From Aquimarina agarilytica ZC1 (lineage in GTDB: Bacteria; Bacteroidota; Bacteroidia; Flavobacteriales; Flavobacteriaceae), in contig NZ_JH621250.1 in assembly GCF_000255455.1 (NCBI RefSeq), positions 95,978-153,788 of the forward strand: a stretch of DNA of 57,811 bases, read 5' to 3'. The position numbers and the translations under genes were made by a program. The number at the start of each line of letters is the position of its first letter. Position 1 is the stretch's first letter. Shown here piece after piece: positions 16,916 through 25,703 of this stretch. The notes below the pieces were generated by a model that worked only from the letters and a program-made list of their open reading frames with translations, ran no database searches and had not been told where the DNA came from.

Positions 16916-17821
16916 ATGGTAGATATAACGCATAAAAATAACACACTACGTACCGCAGTTGCACAAGCCTCTGTAAAAGTAGGAAACACTAAAACGATAG
17001 AAGCTATTCTAACAAAACAAATCCCCAAAGGAGATGTATTTGAAATGGCCAAAACCGCTGGACTTTTTGCTGCAAAACGCACTAGTGATATGATTCCTGA
17101 TTGCCACCCCTTACCTATTGAGTTTACTAGCGTAGAGTATGTTATTGAAAATCTACTAATTCATATTAAGGTTACCATTAAAACCTTATACAAAACTGGT
17201 GTTGAAGTTGAAGCCATGCATGCAGCCTCTGTTGTAGCTATCACTATGTACGATATGCTAAAACCTATAGATAAAAATATTGAAATAGAAAATATTAAAC
17301 TATTACATAAAAAGGGAGGGAAATCATCATATAAAGATTCAGGTATAGATATCAAAGCCGCTGTAATCGTATGTTCCGATAGTATAAGTGCTGGTCATAA
17401 AGAAGATCGAGCAGGAAAAGCAATTATTAATAAACTTGAAAGCTGTGATGTTTCCGTTAGCGAATACACCATTATTCCCGATGAATTTGATCAAATACAA
17501 GAAAAAACTAAATCACTTCAAAAAGCAGGAAACCAACTCATCATTTTTACTGGTGGTACGGGTTTATCACCCCGAGATGTAACTCCAGAAGCCTTAGCCC
17601 CATTAATTGAACAACGTATTCCAGGTGTTGAGGAGGCTATTCGTAGTTATGGCCAAAATAGAATGCCATATGCCATGCTATCACGAAGTTTAGCAGGTGT
17701 AATTGGAAATACCATTGTTTTAGCATTACCCGGTTCTACAAATGGTGCTAAAGAATCTATGGATGCTATTTTCCCTGCTGCTCTACATGCGTTTAAAATT
17801 TTAAAAGGAGCTCAGCATTAA
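16916..17821 (+). CDS. moaCB: Bifunctional MoaC-MoaB fusion
   Basis: A 301-residue fusion. Residues 1-145 are MoaC (cyclic pyranopterin monophosphate synthase accessory protein) with KTAGLFAAKRTSDMIPDCHPL, GVEVEAMHAASVVAITMYDM and LLHKKGGKSS. Residues 150-300 are MoaB/MogA (molybdopterin adenylyltransferase) with VIVCSDSISAGHKEDRAG, IFTGGTGLSPRDVTPEA and ALPGSTNGAKESM. This fusion is known in Bacteroidetes. It couples the early and late steps of cofactor synthesis. moaA follows with a TAATG junction. Confidence 0.95.
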   Translation: MVDITHKNNTLRTAVAQASVKVGNTKTIEAILTKQIPKGDVFEMAKTAGLFAAKRTSDMIPDCHPLPIEFTSVEYVIENLLIHIKVTIKTLYKTGVEVEAMHAASVVAITMYDMLKPIDKNIEIENIKLLHKKGGKSSYKDSGIDIKAAVIVCSDSISAGHKEDRAGKAIINKLESCDVSVSEYTIIPDEFDQIQEKTKSLQKAGNQLIIFTGGTGLSPRDVTPEALAPLIEQRIPGVEEAIRSYGQNRMPYAMLSRSLAGVIGNTIVLALPGSTNGAKESMDAIFPAALHAFKILKGAQH

Positions 17822-18828
17822 TGAATACTGCATCAAACATATTAACCGACAATTTTAATCGAAAACATACCTATTTACGTATTTCCCTTACGGAGAAGTG
17901 TAATTTACGTTGTACCTATTGTATGCCAGCTGCAGGAATTCCATTAGCTCCTAGAGCACATTTAATGACTGCTAATGAAGTTTTTGAAATTACCAAACTA
18001 TTTGTTACTCATGGAGTATCAAAAATTAGACTCACTGGTGGTGAACCTTTAGTTCGAAAAGATTTTGAAGAAGTGATTCGAAAATTGGCTACACTTAATG
18101 TTGAAATAGCCATCACTACTAACGGTATTTTATTAGAACGCTTCCTCCCACTCTTACGCGAATTGGGAATTACAAATATTACCATAAGCATCGACTCACT
18201 TAACGCTGAAAAAAATCAACAAATTACGCGTCGTAATTATTTTGAAACGGTATGGAATACGATTAAAAAGTTACAGACTATTGTTAATCAAGTGAAATTG
18301 AATGTAGTTTTAATGAAAGGGATTAACGATAATGAAATCATCAATTTTGTTGAATTAACGCGTTTTGAAAATTTAAAGATTCGATTTATTGAATTTATGC
18401 CCTTTGATGGGAATGAATGGAATACTGAAAAACTAGTGAAACAAACTGAAATTTTAGAAAAGCTAAAAACTCACTTTTACACAAATCAAGTTATCCGAGT
18501 TACGGATGCTCCCAATGACACTTCACGCAACTTCAAAATTCATGGATTTAGAGGTGATTTTGCCATTATAAGTTCCGTAACCAATCCTTTTTGTGACTCT
18601 TGTAACCGAATTCGTTTAACGGCTGATGGCAAACTTAAAAACTGTTTATTTTCTGCTAGCGAAAGCGAACTACTAACCGATTTTAGAAATGGTTTGGATA
18701 TTACACCCAAAATAAAACTAGCCATGCTAGGAAAACATAAATATAGAGGTGGCATGGATACTATGGCTAAATTGGAAGACCCAAAACTACATTCAAATAA
18801 CCGAAGTATGATTGCTATTGGTGGCTAA
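17821..18828 (+). CDS. moaA: GTP 3',8-cyclase MoaA (radical SAM)
   Basis: A 335-residue radical SAM enzyme. The first cluster is CNLRCTYC (C27, C31, C34); the second is C258, C261 and C275 (CDSCNRIRLTADGKLKNC). The chain ends in Gly-Gly, the C-terminal tail that enters the active site. It makes 3',8-cyclo-GTP, the first dedicated intermediate of molybdopterin. It closes the operon and converges with the Pel-like operon, only 19 bp away. Confidence 0.97.
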   Translation: MNTASNILTDNFNRKHTYLRISLTEKCNLRCTYCMPAAGIPLAPRAHLMTANEVFEITKLFVTHGVSKIRLTGGEPLVRKDFEEVIRKLATLNVEIAITTNGILLERFLPLLRELGITNITISIDSLNAEKNQQITRRNYFETVWNTIKKLQTIVNQVKLNVVLMKGINDNEIINFVELTRFENLKIRFIEFMPFDGNEWNTEKLVKQTEILEKLKTHFYTNQVIRVTDAPNDTSRNFKIHGFRGDFAIISSVTNPFCDSCNRIRLTADGKLKNCLFSASESELLTDFRNGLDITPKIKLAMLGKHKYRGGMDTMAKLEDPKLHSNNRSMIAIGG

Positions 18829-18847
18829 TATTATTTCTTTTTTAGAA

Positions 18848-21800
18848 CTATTTATAAGGGAAATAATACTTTAAACCTACTTGAAATACATTTGAAAAGA
18901 AATCATCATCATTAAAAATTTCAAAATTACTTGTAAGAATAGTGTAATCTGTTAAATCATAAGAGGTTTTACCAGTAAACCTTGTAAAAAGACCTGAAAA
19001 ATCATCTATAAACAAAGTGCCATCAACTCGTAATTTAAATCTACTCTTTTCTTTCCCTAATTTGTATGCAAGCCCAAAACCTCCATTCAACCTTTGATCA
19101 ATTGTCCAATAAGGATATCCTGCACCTCTGTCGACCGAAGCCTTTGAAAAAGCTCCTTCAATAAAAGGGTAAAAAGTATGCTTCATCTCTTTATTTAAAG
19201 GTAATAATGTTGTTCTATTTACTACCACTCCTTGGATTTCATTATCTGTATAATAATTTATTTCTAACGAAACTATATTTTGAAACCTACTTTTTAAATA
19301 GTGTTCCTTGTATAAATTAAGTTGAGACCTATATATATTTTTACTATAACCTGGTCCGGTTCTAACTGGATAAATATCTAATTCTGCTCCAAAAAAGTTT
19401 TTAATATTTACGGTATGCAAAGTACCACCTAAGTTATAAAATAAATTTGCTGATTTATCTAATTCTGCCCCTCCCCTTAATTTATATCTATATTTTTTAA
19501 ATTTTGCTTTATTGTAATATTCATACTGTGCTCCTACTAAATTTCGATCAATATTATCTGAACTATCAAAAGGAATTTCTATTTTGTAAATATTTGTATG
19601 TGTTGCAAATATTGAATGATTGTTTTTCTTTTTATCATAAAAAGTATAGCCTGCTCTTTTAGAAAAAAAACTAATTACATCATTGTTTGTCTCAATATTT
19701 GAATTTACTGTTAAAATATTTCCTTCAGCTATTCGTATTCTTTTTATTAATTCCTTTTTTGTTTCTGGGTAAAAAAGAGCCGAATAATCTCTTATTAATT
19801 CTTTTTGTAAATTTCTTTCTTCATACAAAACATCATTATTTAACATTTTTCTTGGAATTTCTTTACCGTCATTATTGGGTAGTGAATTCGCTAAAACCCA
19901 TGATGATTTAAACTCCCCCATTGCATGTAAATAATTTACCATTACAATTTTTATCTTGTAATCATCAGGATGTTTTTCTATGTATGATTTATACGCTTCT
20001 TTTAATCCATGATAATCTTTTAGTTCATAATACCAGTATAAAATAGAATCTATTTCAATTTGATCACTACATTTAGCCCATTCCAAGGCTTTACTGTAAT
20101 CTTTTTTGCCAGCATAAAACCAGGTTATTTCATCGGTTAAATTAGTTAATTCTTCTTTTTTACAAATAGTAATTTCACTTAACTCTTCTTCTAGTGTAAC
20201 AGGATCATTATTTAATAGATATTGAATATATCTAGCATAATTTTTACGTTTTAGTAATTTAAAATCTTTAGCTTTTATTATCCAGTCTATTCGTGTCTCT
20301 TCTGTTATTTCATCATCACAATCCGCCCAGTTTAAAGCCTTTTTATAGTTTTTATTTTGAGCATAAATCCATGCTATATCACTTGATTTATCTATTGTTC
20401 CTACAACACAAGGCTTGATTTTATTTAATTTACTAGTAATTTTAGTAGGCATATACCATAATAAATGTTGAATATATTGTTCGTGATTTTCTTTATTAGG
20501 TTCTAACGTTATTAGTTTTTCTAACAAACCTATTATTTCTTCTTTATTTTTCTCAGATGAAAAAGTTTTTATGTATTTCTTAATGGGTTCAACAGCATTA
20601 GGAAATAATTTAATTTCCCTTCCAAGCCATTTTTTTGAAGCCGCTACATTTTTATATCCAATAACATAACTTAGCTCTTTTGCATAAATTAAATTTTCTG
20701 GATATGGATATTTAATAAAATGTTTATCCAATAAATCCCATATATCAATCTCTATTTCTTCCCAACTATTTAGCTTTATATAAGCATTCCAAACTTCTGG
20801 CCTTATAATTGGATTTGATTTCATTCTATTCTCTAAATTCAAAATAGCCGCCTCTAAATTATCTTCTTGTATATATTCTTGAATCATATAATCAATAGCT
20901 AGAATTTCTGCTCTTCTTTTATAAAAAGCAGTATACTCTTTTGTTGATGTATTAACTTTTGATTTTTCGCTAGACTCCAAGTCAAAAACAGTTATACTTT
21001 TTTTATTTGTTTTTAAGGAATATAAATATCCATCCAAATATTCTGTTTTATAAAATTCAATTCCTTCCTTTGTTAAGGATAAATCCATTTTATAACTATT
21101 AGCATCACTTACATACATAAACCAAAAATGTTCTCTTGCAGCATCTTTAATCTCTAACTTTTCAACTATATATTTATCTCCTTCTTCTCTATAGAAATAA
21201 TGAGCTTTTCTCCACTTTTGTACACTTACTGATGCATTTTCGGCATTTAAATATCTATTCAAAGGATATACTCCTTGAAATTCTTTTAAATAATTTCTAA
21301 AAGTAGTAAACATTCCTTCTTTATCATTGATCGATTTTCTCCAAAATAAATTATGCTTATTTCTGTATTCAAAATGACCCCTTGACGTATTTTTTTCTGA
21401 TTTTATTTGGTACACATCATCGGGATGAACAAAATGAGACCAGATACCTGTATATAGGTATAAAGAGTGTATATCATAATCTTTTTCATTTTCAATAACA
21501 TAGCCACTTGAAATCCTTGGATAATCAAACAAATGTTTATTTAATTTATCTGTATCATACTCTCTTTCGTTGCCTTCGGCATAATTCCCTAAATATAGAC
21601 TGCACATGTATTTAATACTAGGAATTATTTTTACTAATTTATTTAACCCTACACTATCAATATAATTTGATGGTGGCACATAACTTACTGGCAATTTTCC
21701 TAATTGAGAAATTTTCCATTTTTTTTTGGCTGCCACTAAGGACATCCCCATATAATTAGCATTTTTCCAATCATTTAAAAGTAATGAGACATGATTATAA

Positions 21801-22861
21801 CCATGCAAGCCTAATTCATGTCCTTGATTTAATACTTCTTCTGCCATCCAATTACTCCCTAAAACATCTCCCTTTTGGCTATTTAAATCCCACTGTTCAA
21901 AAGCAAAAGGAGGTAATGTATTATCCGAATATTCGAAAGCAACTAATGCCGTATAATCAATATTAAATTCTTTGGATAAAGCTAACATATCTTGCCACCA
22001 AACTTTGGTCACAAAATCACGATTGGAAATACCCATTTCACTTTTTATTGGTTCATTTTCAGAATCATATAAGGGAGAAGGAAAATCATCGATAAAAATA
22101 GTACTCACATTAACTATTGGATATGGTCTGCCCTCCAATCCTTTAATTATCATTGAAAAAAGTAAACCTCTATCTCTTTTTGTTAAAGCATTTGTACTGT
22201 TATATAAAATTACATTACCATTATCTATTTTATGCTCTAATAATACTGGGAATTCTGTATTAGATACAGATGTCGCCAGCACATTTATATCTTTAACAAA
22301 ATTATTTCTTGCTAAACCAAAATGAATTGTTTTTAAAGCACTTTTATTGCCTTTTAAATTAGGTAATACTGCCTTTTGAAAATGTATCCCCGTAGCTGTA
22401 TTATCTATAACTAAGCTTGCATCGGGCTTTAAACCCATAAAATAGGCGAATCTTTTATCTTCTATATTACTTAACAATACTAATGAACCTCCATTGGAAA
22501 CAAATTCAACAATAGTATTAATTGTTCTAGTTTTTATATTCCTGGTATCTCTTACAATAAGTACTTTAACACTACTTGGAATAAAATGCTTTTTATTCCA
22601 ATCTTGAATACTTGTTTCCAAAAAAGAAAACTTTGTATAATCACAAATTTTCTGAAAATGTTTTACATAACTAATGCTTTCTGCTATCTCATGATCATTT
22701 ATAAATTGTATTTGTGGTATTTTTTCAACTAACGAAACCTCTTTTTCATCAATGTAGGTTTCTTCAATAATTTTTTGGCAAGAATTTATCATTAAAGTTA
22801 TTACTAACAGAAAAAGTTTCTCTAGTAATGACAAATCAAAATTGGTTATCTTCTTTGACAT
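18848..22861 (-). CDS. Giant lipoprotein: DUF2194 deacetylase + TPR + PelB-like beta-barrel
   Basis: A 1337-residue protein with four parts. (1) A lipoprotein signal with Cys28 (LMINSC) and a flavodoxin-like amidotransferase-type domain (about 60-200). (2) A polysaccharide deacetylase of the DUF2194/CE4-like class (about 240-500): FIDDFPSPLY with D258-D259, HGYNH with H353 and H357, and VPPSNYID. (3) Degenerate TPR helices (about 660-1040), rich in W/Y/L pairs such as WIYAQNKNYKKALNWA. (4) A C-terminal barrel (about 1085-1337), beta-rich and ending YYFPYK. In Pseudomonas, PelA carries the hydrolase and deacetylase and PelB carries TPR and barrel; here deacetylase and exporter are one chain. 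It is the last gene of the operon, one base after the previous stop. Confidence 0.85.
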   Translation of the reverse strand: MSKKITNFDLSLLEKLFLLVITLMINSCQKIIEETYIDEKEVSLVEKIPQIQFINDHEIAESISYVKHFQKICDYTKFSFLETSIQDWNKKHFIPSSVKVLIVRDTRNIKTRTINTIVEFVSNGGSLVLLSNIEDKRFAYFMGLKPDASLVIDNTATGIHFQKAVLPNLKGNKSALKTIHFGLARNNFVKDINVLATSVSNTEFPVLLEHKIDNGNVILYNSTNALTKRDRGLLFSMIIKGLEGRPYPIVNVSTIFIDDFPSPLYDSENEPIKSEMGISNRDFVTKVWWQDMLALSKEFNIDYTALVAFEYSDNTLPPFAFEQWDLNSQKGDVLGSNWMAEEVLNQGHELGLHGYNHVSLLLNDWKNANYMGMSLVAAKKKWKISQLGKLPVSYVPPSNYIDSVGLNKLVKIIPSIKYMCSLYLGNYAEGNEREYDTDKLNKHLFDYPRISSGYVIENEKDYDIHSLYLYTGIWSHFVHPDDVYQIKSEKNTSRGHFEYRNKHNLFWRKSINDKEGMFTTFRNYLKEFQGVYPLNRYLNAENASVSVQKWRKAHYFYREEGDKYIVEKLEIKDAAREHFWFMYVSDANSYKMDLSLTKEGIEFYKTEYLDGYLYSLKTNKKSITVFDLESSEKSKVNTSTKEYTAFYKRRAEILAIDYMIQEYIQEDNLEAAILNLENRMKSNPIIRPEVWNAYIKLNSWEEIEIDIWDLLDKHFIKYPYPENLIYAKELSYVIGYKNVAASKKWLGREIKLFPNAVEPIKKYIKTFSSEKNKEEIIGLLEKLITLEPNKENHEQYIQHLLWYMPTKITSKLNKIKPCVVGTIDKSSDIAWIYAQNKNYKKALNWADCDDEITEETRIDWIIKAKDFKLLKRKNYARYIQYLLNNDPVTLEEELSEITICKKEELTNLTDEITWFYAGKKDYSKALEWAKCSDQIEIDSILYWYYELKDYHGLKEAYKSYIEKHPDDYKIKIVMVNYLHAMGEFKSSWVLANSLPNNDGKEIPRKMLNNDVLYEERNLQKELIRDYSALFYPETKKELIKRIRIAEGNILTVNSNIETNNDVISFFSKRAGYTFYDKKKNNHSIFATHTNIYKIEIPFDSSDNIDRNLVGAQYEYYNKAKFKKYRYKLRGGAELDKSANLFYNLGGTLHTVNIKNFFGAELDIYPVRTGPGYSKNIYRSQLNLYKEHYLKSRFQNIVSLEINYYTDNEIQGVVVNRTTLLPLNKEMKHTFYPFIEGAFSKASVDRGAGYPYWTIDQRLNGGFGLAYKLGKEKSRFKLRVDGTLFIDDFSGLFTRFTGKTSYDLTDYTILTSNFEIFNDDDFFSNVFQVGLKYYFPYK

Positions 22862-22862
22862 A

Positions 22863-24878
22863 TTAAAATATGAGATCTTTGATTTTACTTGATTTAGGAT
22901 TATTAACTATCTCAAATATTTTAGTTTTTCCACCGTTAAAAAAGGGAGTTACTTTTCTTCCTTTTTTTTTCAATTTATTTAACAAGCTTATTACTTCTGA
23001 ATTTGACGTCGAATGTGAATCCTCTTCTGTATGGTGATGGTGGTGATGCCCCTCTTTTTCTTTTGTTTCCTCTTTTTCTTTTTGTGCTTCTTTTATAAAG
23101 ACTAAAATACTTGCGGGTAAAATAATTTGTGGATTCTCTTTCAGGTATTCTTTATCGTTAATATGTTTAAAATATATAGAATCTTTCGCTTCATAGCTAT
23201 TAACAAAATCTTTATAATTTATAAAAAAGTGTTTATCCGTACTTATTGATTGAAACTTATTTTCATTAATTACAGCATAAGAAAAGGGTAAAAAAGTTTG
23301 AGAAATTTTATAATATGCTAAGAGCATTTTTTGCGAGCCTATATTTGTATTCACCTTATATAAATTCACTTTTTGATGACCCAAACAAAAAGCAGAAACA
23401 AATAGCGTTAAAATTATACTACTAACTATTGCTGCAGGAATTTTTCTTGATTCTATTTTATGAATCACTTTAAGAAGATTAAAAATAATGACACTATTAA
23501 CTCCTAATGAAATACTCATGAAGATCGTCATTGATTGCATAATTAAGTCCTCATCAATAAACCATACATCAAAACTTTTTACTAAATATTCAACAAAAAC
23601 TAATACATTAAAAAAGGATAAAAAAATAAATAATGGTCTATTATAACTTTTTCTATACTTTACCTTTAATAAAATTATTACACTACTTAATACACTTAAT
23701 AGTAAATGAATTATAACTAAATTTTTATAAGGTATTATAAGTTGTGGTGTAAACTTAACTGTACTTATTGAAATTAAGTTCGCATATAAAAACTCTTTAA
23801 AATTAAAGTCTAAAATATATCCTCCAATTATATAATAAACACCAACTATAGTAAAGGCTAAAAAATAAGCTTTAATTGCTTTTTTTAAATATTTATAATT
23901 CCTTCTCCTATGAAAAAAGAATGCAATAACTAGAAATAAAGGAAATAAAATTAATGCTGTAAATAAATTAGTTAAAAAAATCGCACCAATAAAAATCACA
24001 TGATATTTAAAATACTTTTTCTTATCAAATACAAAGCGTTCTGGTATTAATATGAAAATCATGCATGGCATTAATAACATAAGTGCTAGCAGCATTTGAC
24101 TATGCTGAGTAATAAAATTTATATTAATAGGAAGTAAAAAATACAATAATGCGAAAGATAATGAGCTTATTAGAGGTGCTACATATCTAGATTTTGATAA
24201 AACATAAGTAAACCAATAAAGTACAACACATATCAAACTTGATTCAATAATTGAAAAAGATTGAATAGCCATTTCTGGATTGATTCCTGTTAATTTTGCG
24301 AATAGACTAATTAAAGCATATTCTCCAATCATCACATTTCCTGTAGAAATCCATTGCTGATGATTTAAATTATTTAAAATCGTTAGATCTTTGAACCAAA
24401 ATGGAGAAAATGTATATAAATCATAATTATAAAAATACACCCGCACTATAAAGGCCAGCATAGCTACTAGTATAATTAACAATAAAGTAAGTTTTTTATG
24501 TAATTGACTCTTATTTTTATATTTAATAAGAATACTTGACTTTTTTTCAATTTTTTTAAGCCCAAATAATAATAATGATAATTTTTCTCTTTGTAAATGT
24601 TCTATAAATTTTGAATTTCCATCATAACCTGTGAATTTATATACTAATGAACAAATAAAAATTAATAATAATGAAAAAATATCATAAGCATTAATTTGAA
24701 CAAGTAAAAAAACTATAATTATTGATAAACTCGCATATTTTACCCACCTAGTAACTAAAAAATTAATACTATCTTTTTGTATGCTGTACTTAATAACATA
24801 TTTGTTTAAAAAATACAAGAAAATAAAAATTAACATCAACCTTAAAGGTCCTATTAGGATTGAATAATTATCTAACAT
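22863..24878 (-). CDS. Polytopic membrane protein with natural His6 run, unknown
   Basis: A 671-residue inner-membrane protein with about 14 predicted TM helices in residues 1-505, then a soluble C-terminal region of about 165 residues. That region holds an E/K-rich stretch (KEKEETKEKEG) followed by six His (611-616) and TEEDSHS. I do not recognise a family; a GT-C-like or polymerase-like fold is possible because of the large loop after TM4 (DLYTFSPFWFKD). It lies between the hydrolase and the deacetylase-barrel fusion, where PelD/PelE would be expected, so it probably serves polymer assembly. Spacing is 15 bp to the upstream gene and one base to the downstream gene. Confidence 0.8.
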   Translation of the reverse strand: MLDNYSILIGPLRLMLIFIFLYFLNKYVIKYSIQKDSINFLVTRWVKYASLSIIIVFLLVQINAYDIFSLLLIFICSLVYKFTGYDGNSKFIEHLQREKLSLLLFGLKKIEKKSSILIKYKNKSQLHKKLTLLLIILVAMLAFIVRVYFYNYDLYTFSPFWFKDLTILNNLNHQQWISTGNVMIGEYALISLFAKLTGINPEMAIQSFSIIESSLICVVLYWFTYVLSKSRYVAPLISSLSFALLYFLLPININFITQHSQMLLALMLLMPCMIFILIPERFVFDKKKYFKYHVIFIGAIFLTNLFTALILFPLFLVIAFFFHRRRNYKYLKKAIKAYFLAFTIVGVYYIIGGYILDFNFKEFLYANLISISTVKFTPQLIIPYKNLVIIHLLLSVLSSVIILLKVKYRKSYNRPLFIFLSFFNVLVFVEYLVKSFDVWFIDEDLIMQSMTIFMSISLGVNSVIIFNLLKVIHKIESRKIPAAIVSSIILTLFVSAFCLGHQKVNLYKVNTNIGSQKMLLAYYKISQTFLPFSYAVINENKFQSISTDKHFFINYKDFVNSYEAKDSIYFKHINDKEYLKENPQIILPASILVFIKEAQKEKEETKEKEGHHHHHHTEEDSHSTSNSEVISLLNKLKKKGRKVTPFFNGGKTKIFEIVNNPKSSKIKDLIF

Positions 24879-24893
24879 ATAGAGGTACTTTAT

Positions 24894-25703
24894 TTAGTTA
24901 TAATTAGATAATGTTTGAAGATCTATTTTTGCAAAAAAATAACTCCAGCCTTTATTTTTAATTCGCTTTTTTACTTTTCTACAAAGCTTTTTTGAATCTA
25001 CATATTCAATAATCAGTATTGGAATATTGGTTTGTAATGTTGTTCTTTCCAATTCCTCTTTTCTGTAAATAAAATCCTTTTTTGATCTAAGCTTATATTT
25101 CTTTTTTTCAAAATCATAAGCTGTAGCAACAGATTCTATTAACAAACTATTTATATAAATAGATGTGTCTTTTAATAATGATAAGCCCGCATTTTGCATT
25201 AAAAAAGAAGAAGGAAACTCTTGTTTTATTCTTTTCAAAAAATTAATTAGATCATCTGCTTGATCTTTCATTGGTCCATATATTGTAAAATTATCTATGT
25301 TATCTAAAAACACCCCTTCAAAACCCATATCAAACAAATTACCCATGGCTTTTATAAGAATCTTTTGGGTTTCTTCTTTTTGTAAATTCAAGTAATTTCC
25401 TCCCCAAATTTCATTTTTACCAAAAGTATTTGGCAATATTTCGTTGTAATATGGAACTGATGGATGGGCTTCTCCTAAACTTATATAAGCTAAAATAGAT
25501 TTATTGTTATTTTTAAAAATAGTAATATCCTCATGGGTATAGTGTTGAGCTTCTAATATTACATAATTATAGTCTTTAACTTCTTTTGGATTTAATTTTC
25601 CATAACAAATCATAAAATCCTTATTCTTAACAAGGGAATTAGAAAATGTATAATTTGTATTAAAAATTACCATAATAAAAAACATTAAATTAATAGGACG
25701 CAT
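24894..25703 (-). CDS. PelA-type glycoside hydrolase domain protein (TM1410/GH114-like)
   Basis: A 269-residue exported protein with an N-terminal hydrophobic segment (about 5-22). The TIM-barrel motifs are those of PelA's N-terminal hydrolase and its TM1410/endo-alpha-1,4-polygalactosaminidase relatives: ILAYISLGEAHPS, NYLNLQKEE, GFEGVFLDNIDNF (acidic active-site residues), MQNAG and LLIESVATAY. It would cleave an alpha-1,4 GalNAc-type polymer in the periplasm. Here it is a separate protein, without the deacetylase half. Its start overlaps the PelG gene by 14 bp. Confidence 0.85.
   Translation of the reverse strand: MRPINLMFFIMVIFNTNYTFSNSLVKNKDFMICYGKLNPKEVKDYNYVILEAQHYTHEDITIFKNNNKSILAYISLGEAHPSVPYYNEILPNTFGKNEIWGGNYLNLQKEETQKILIKAMGNLFDMGFEGVFLDNIDNFTIYGPMKDQADDLINFLKRIKQEFPSSFLMQNAGLSLLKDTSIYINSLLIESVATAYDFEKKKYKLRSKKDFIYRKEELERTTLQTNIPILIIEYVDSKKLCRKVKKRIKNKGWSYFFAKIDLQTLSNYN

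Noticed and set aside
23031..23048. His6 codons taken as a vector tag
   Set aside because: They lie inside a long native frame, are surrounded by native E/K-rich sequence and use mixed CAT/CAC codons; no vector sequence is nearby.
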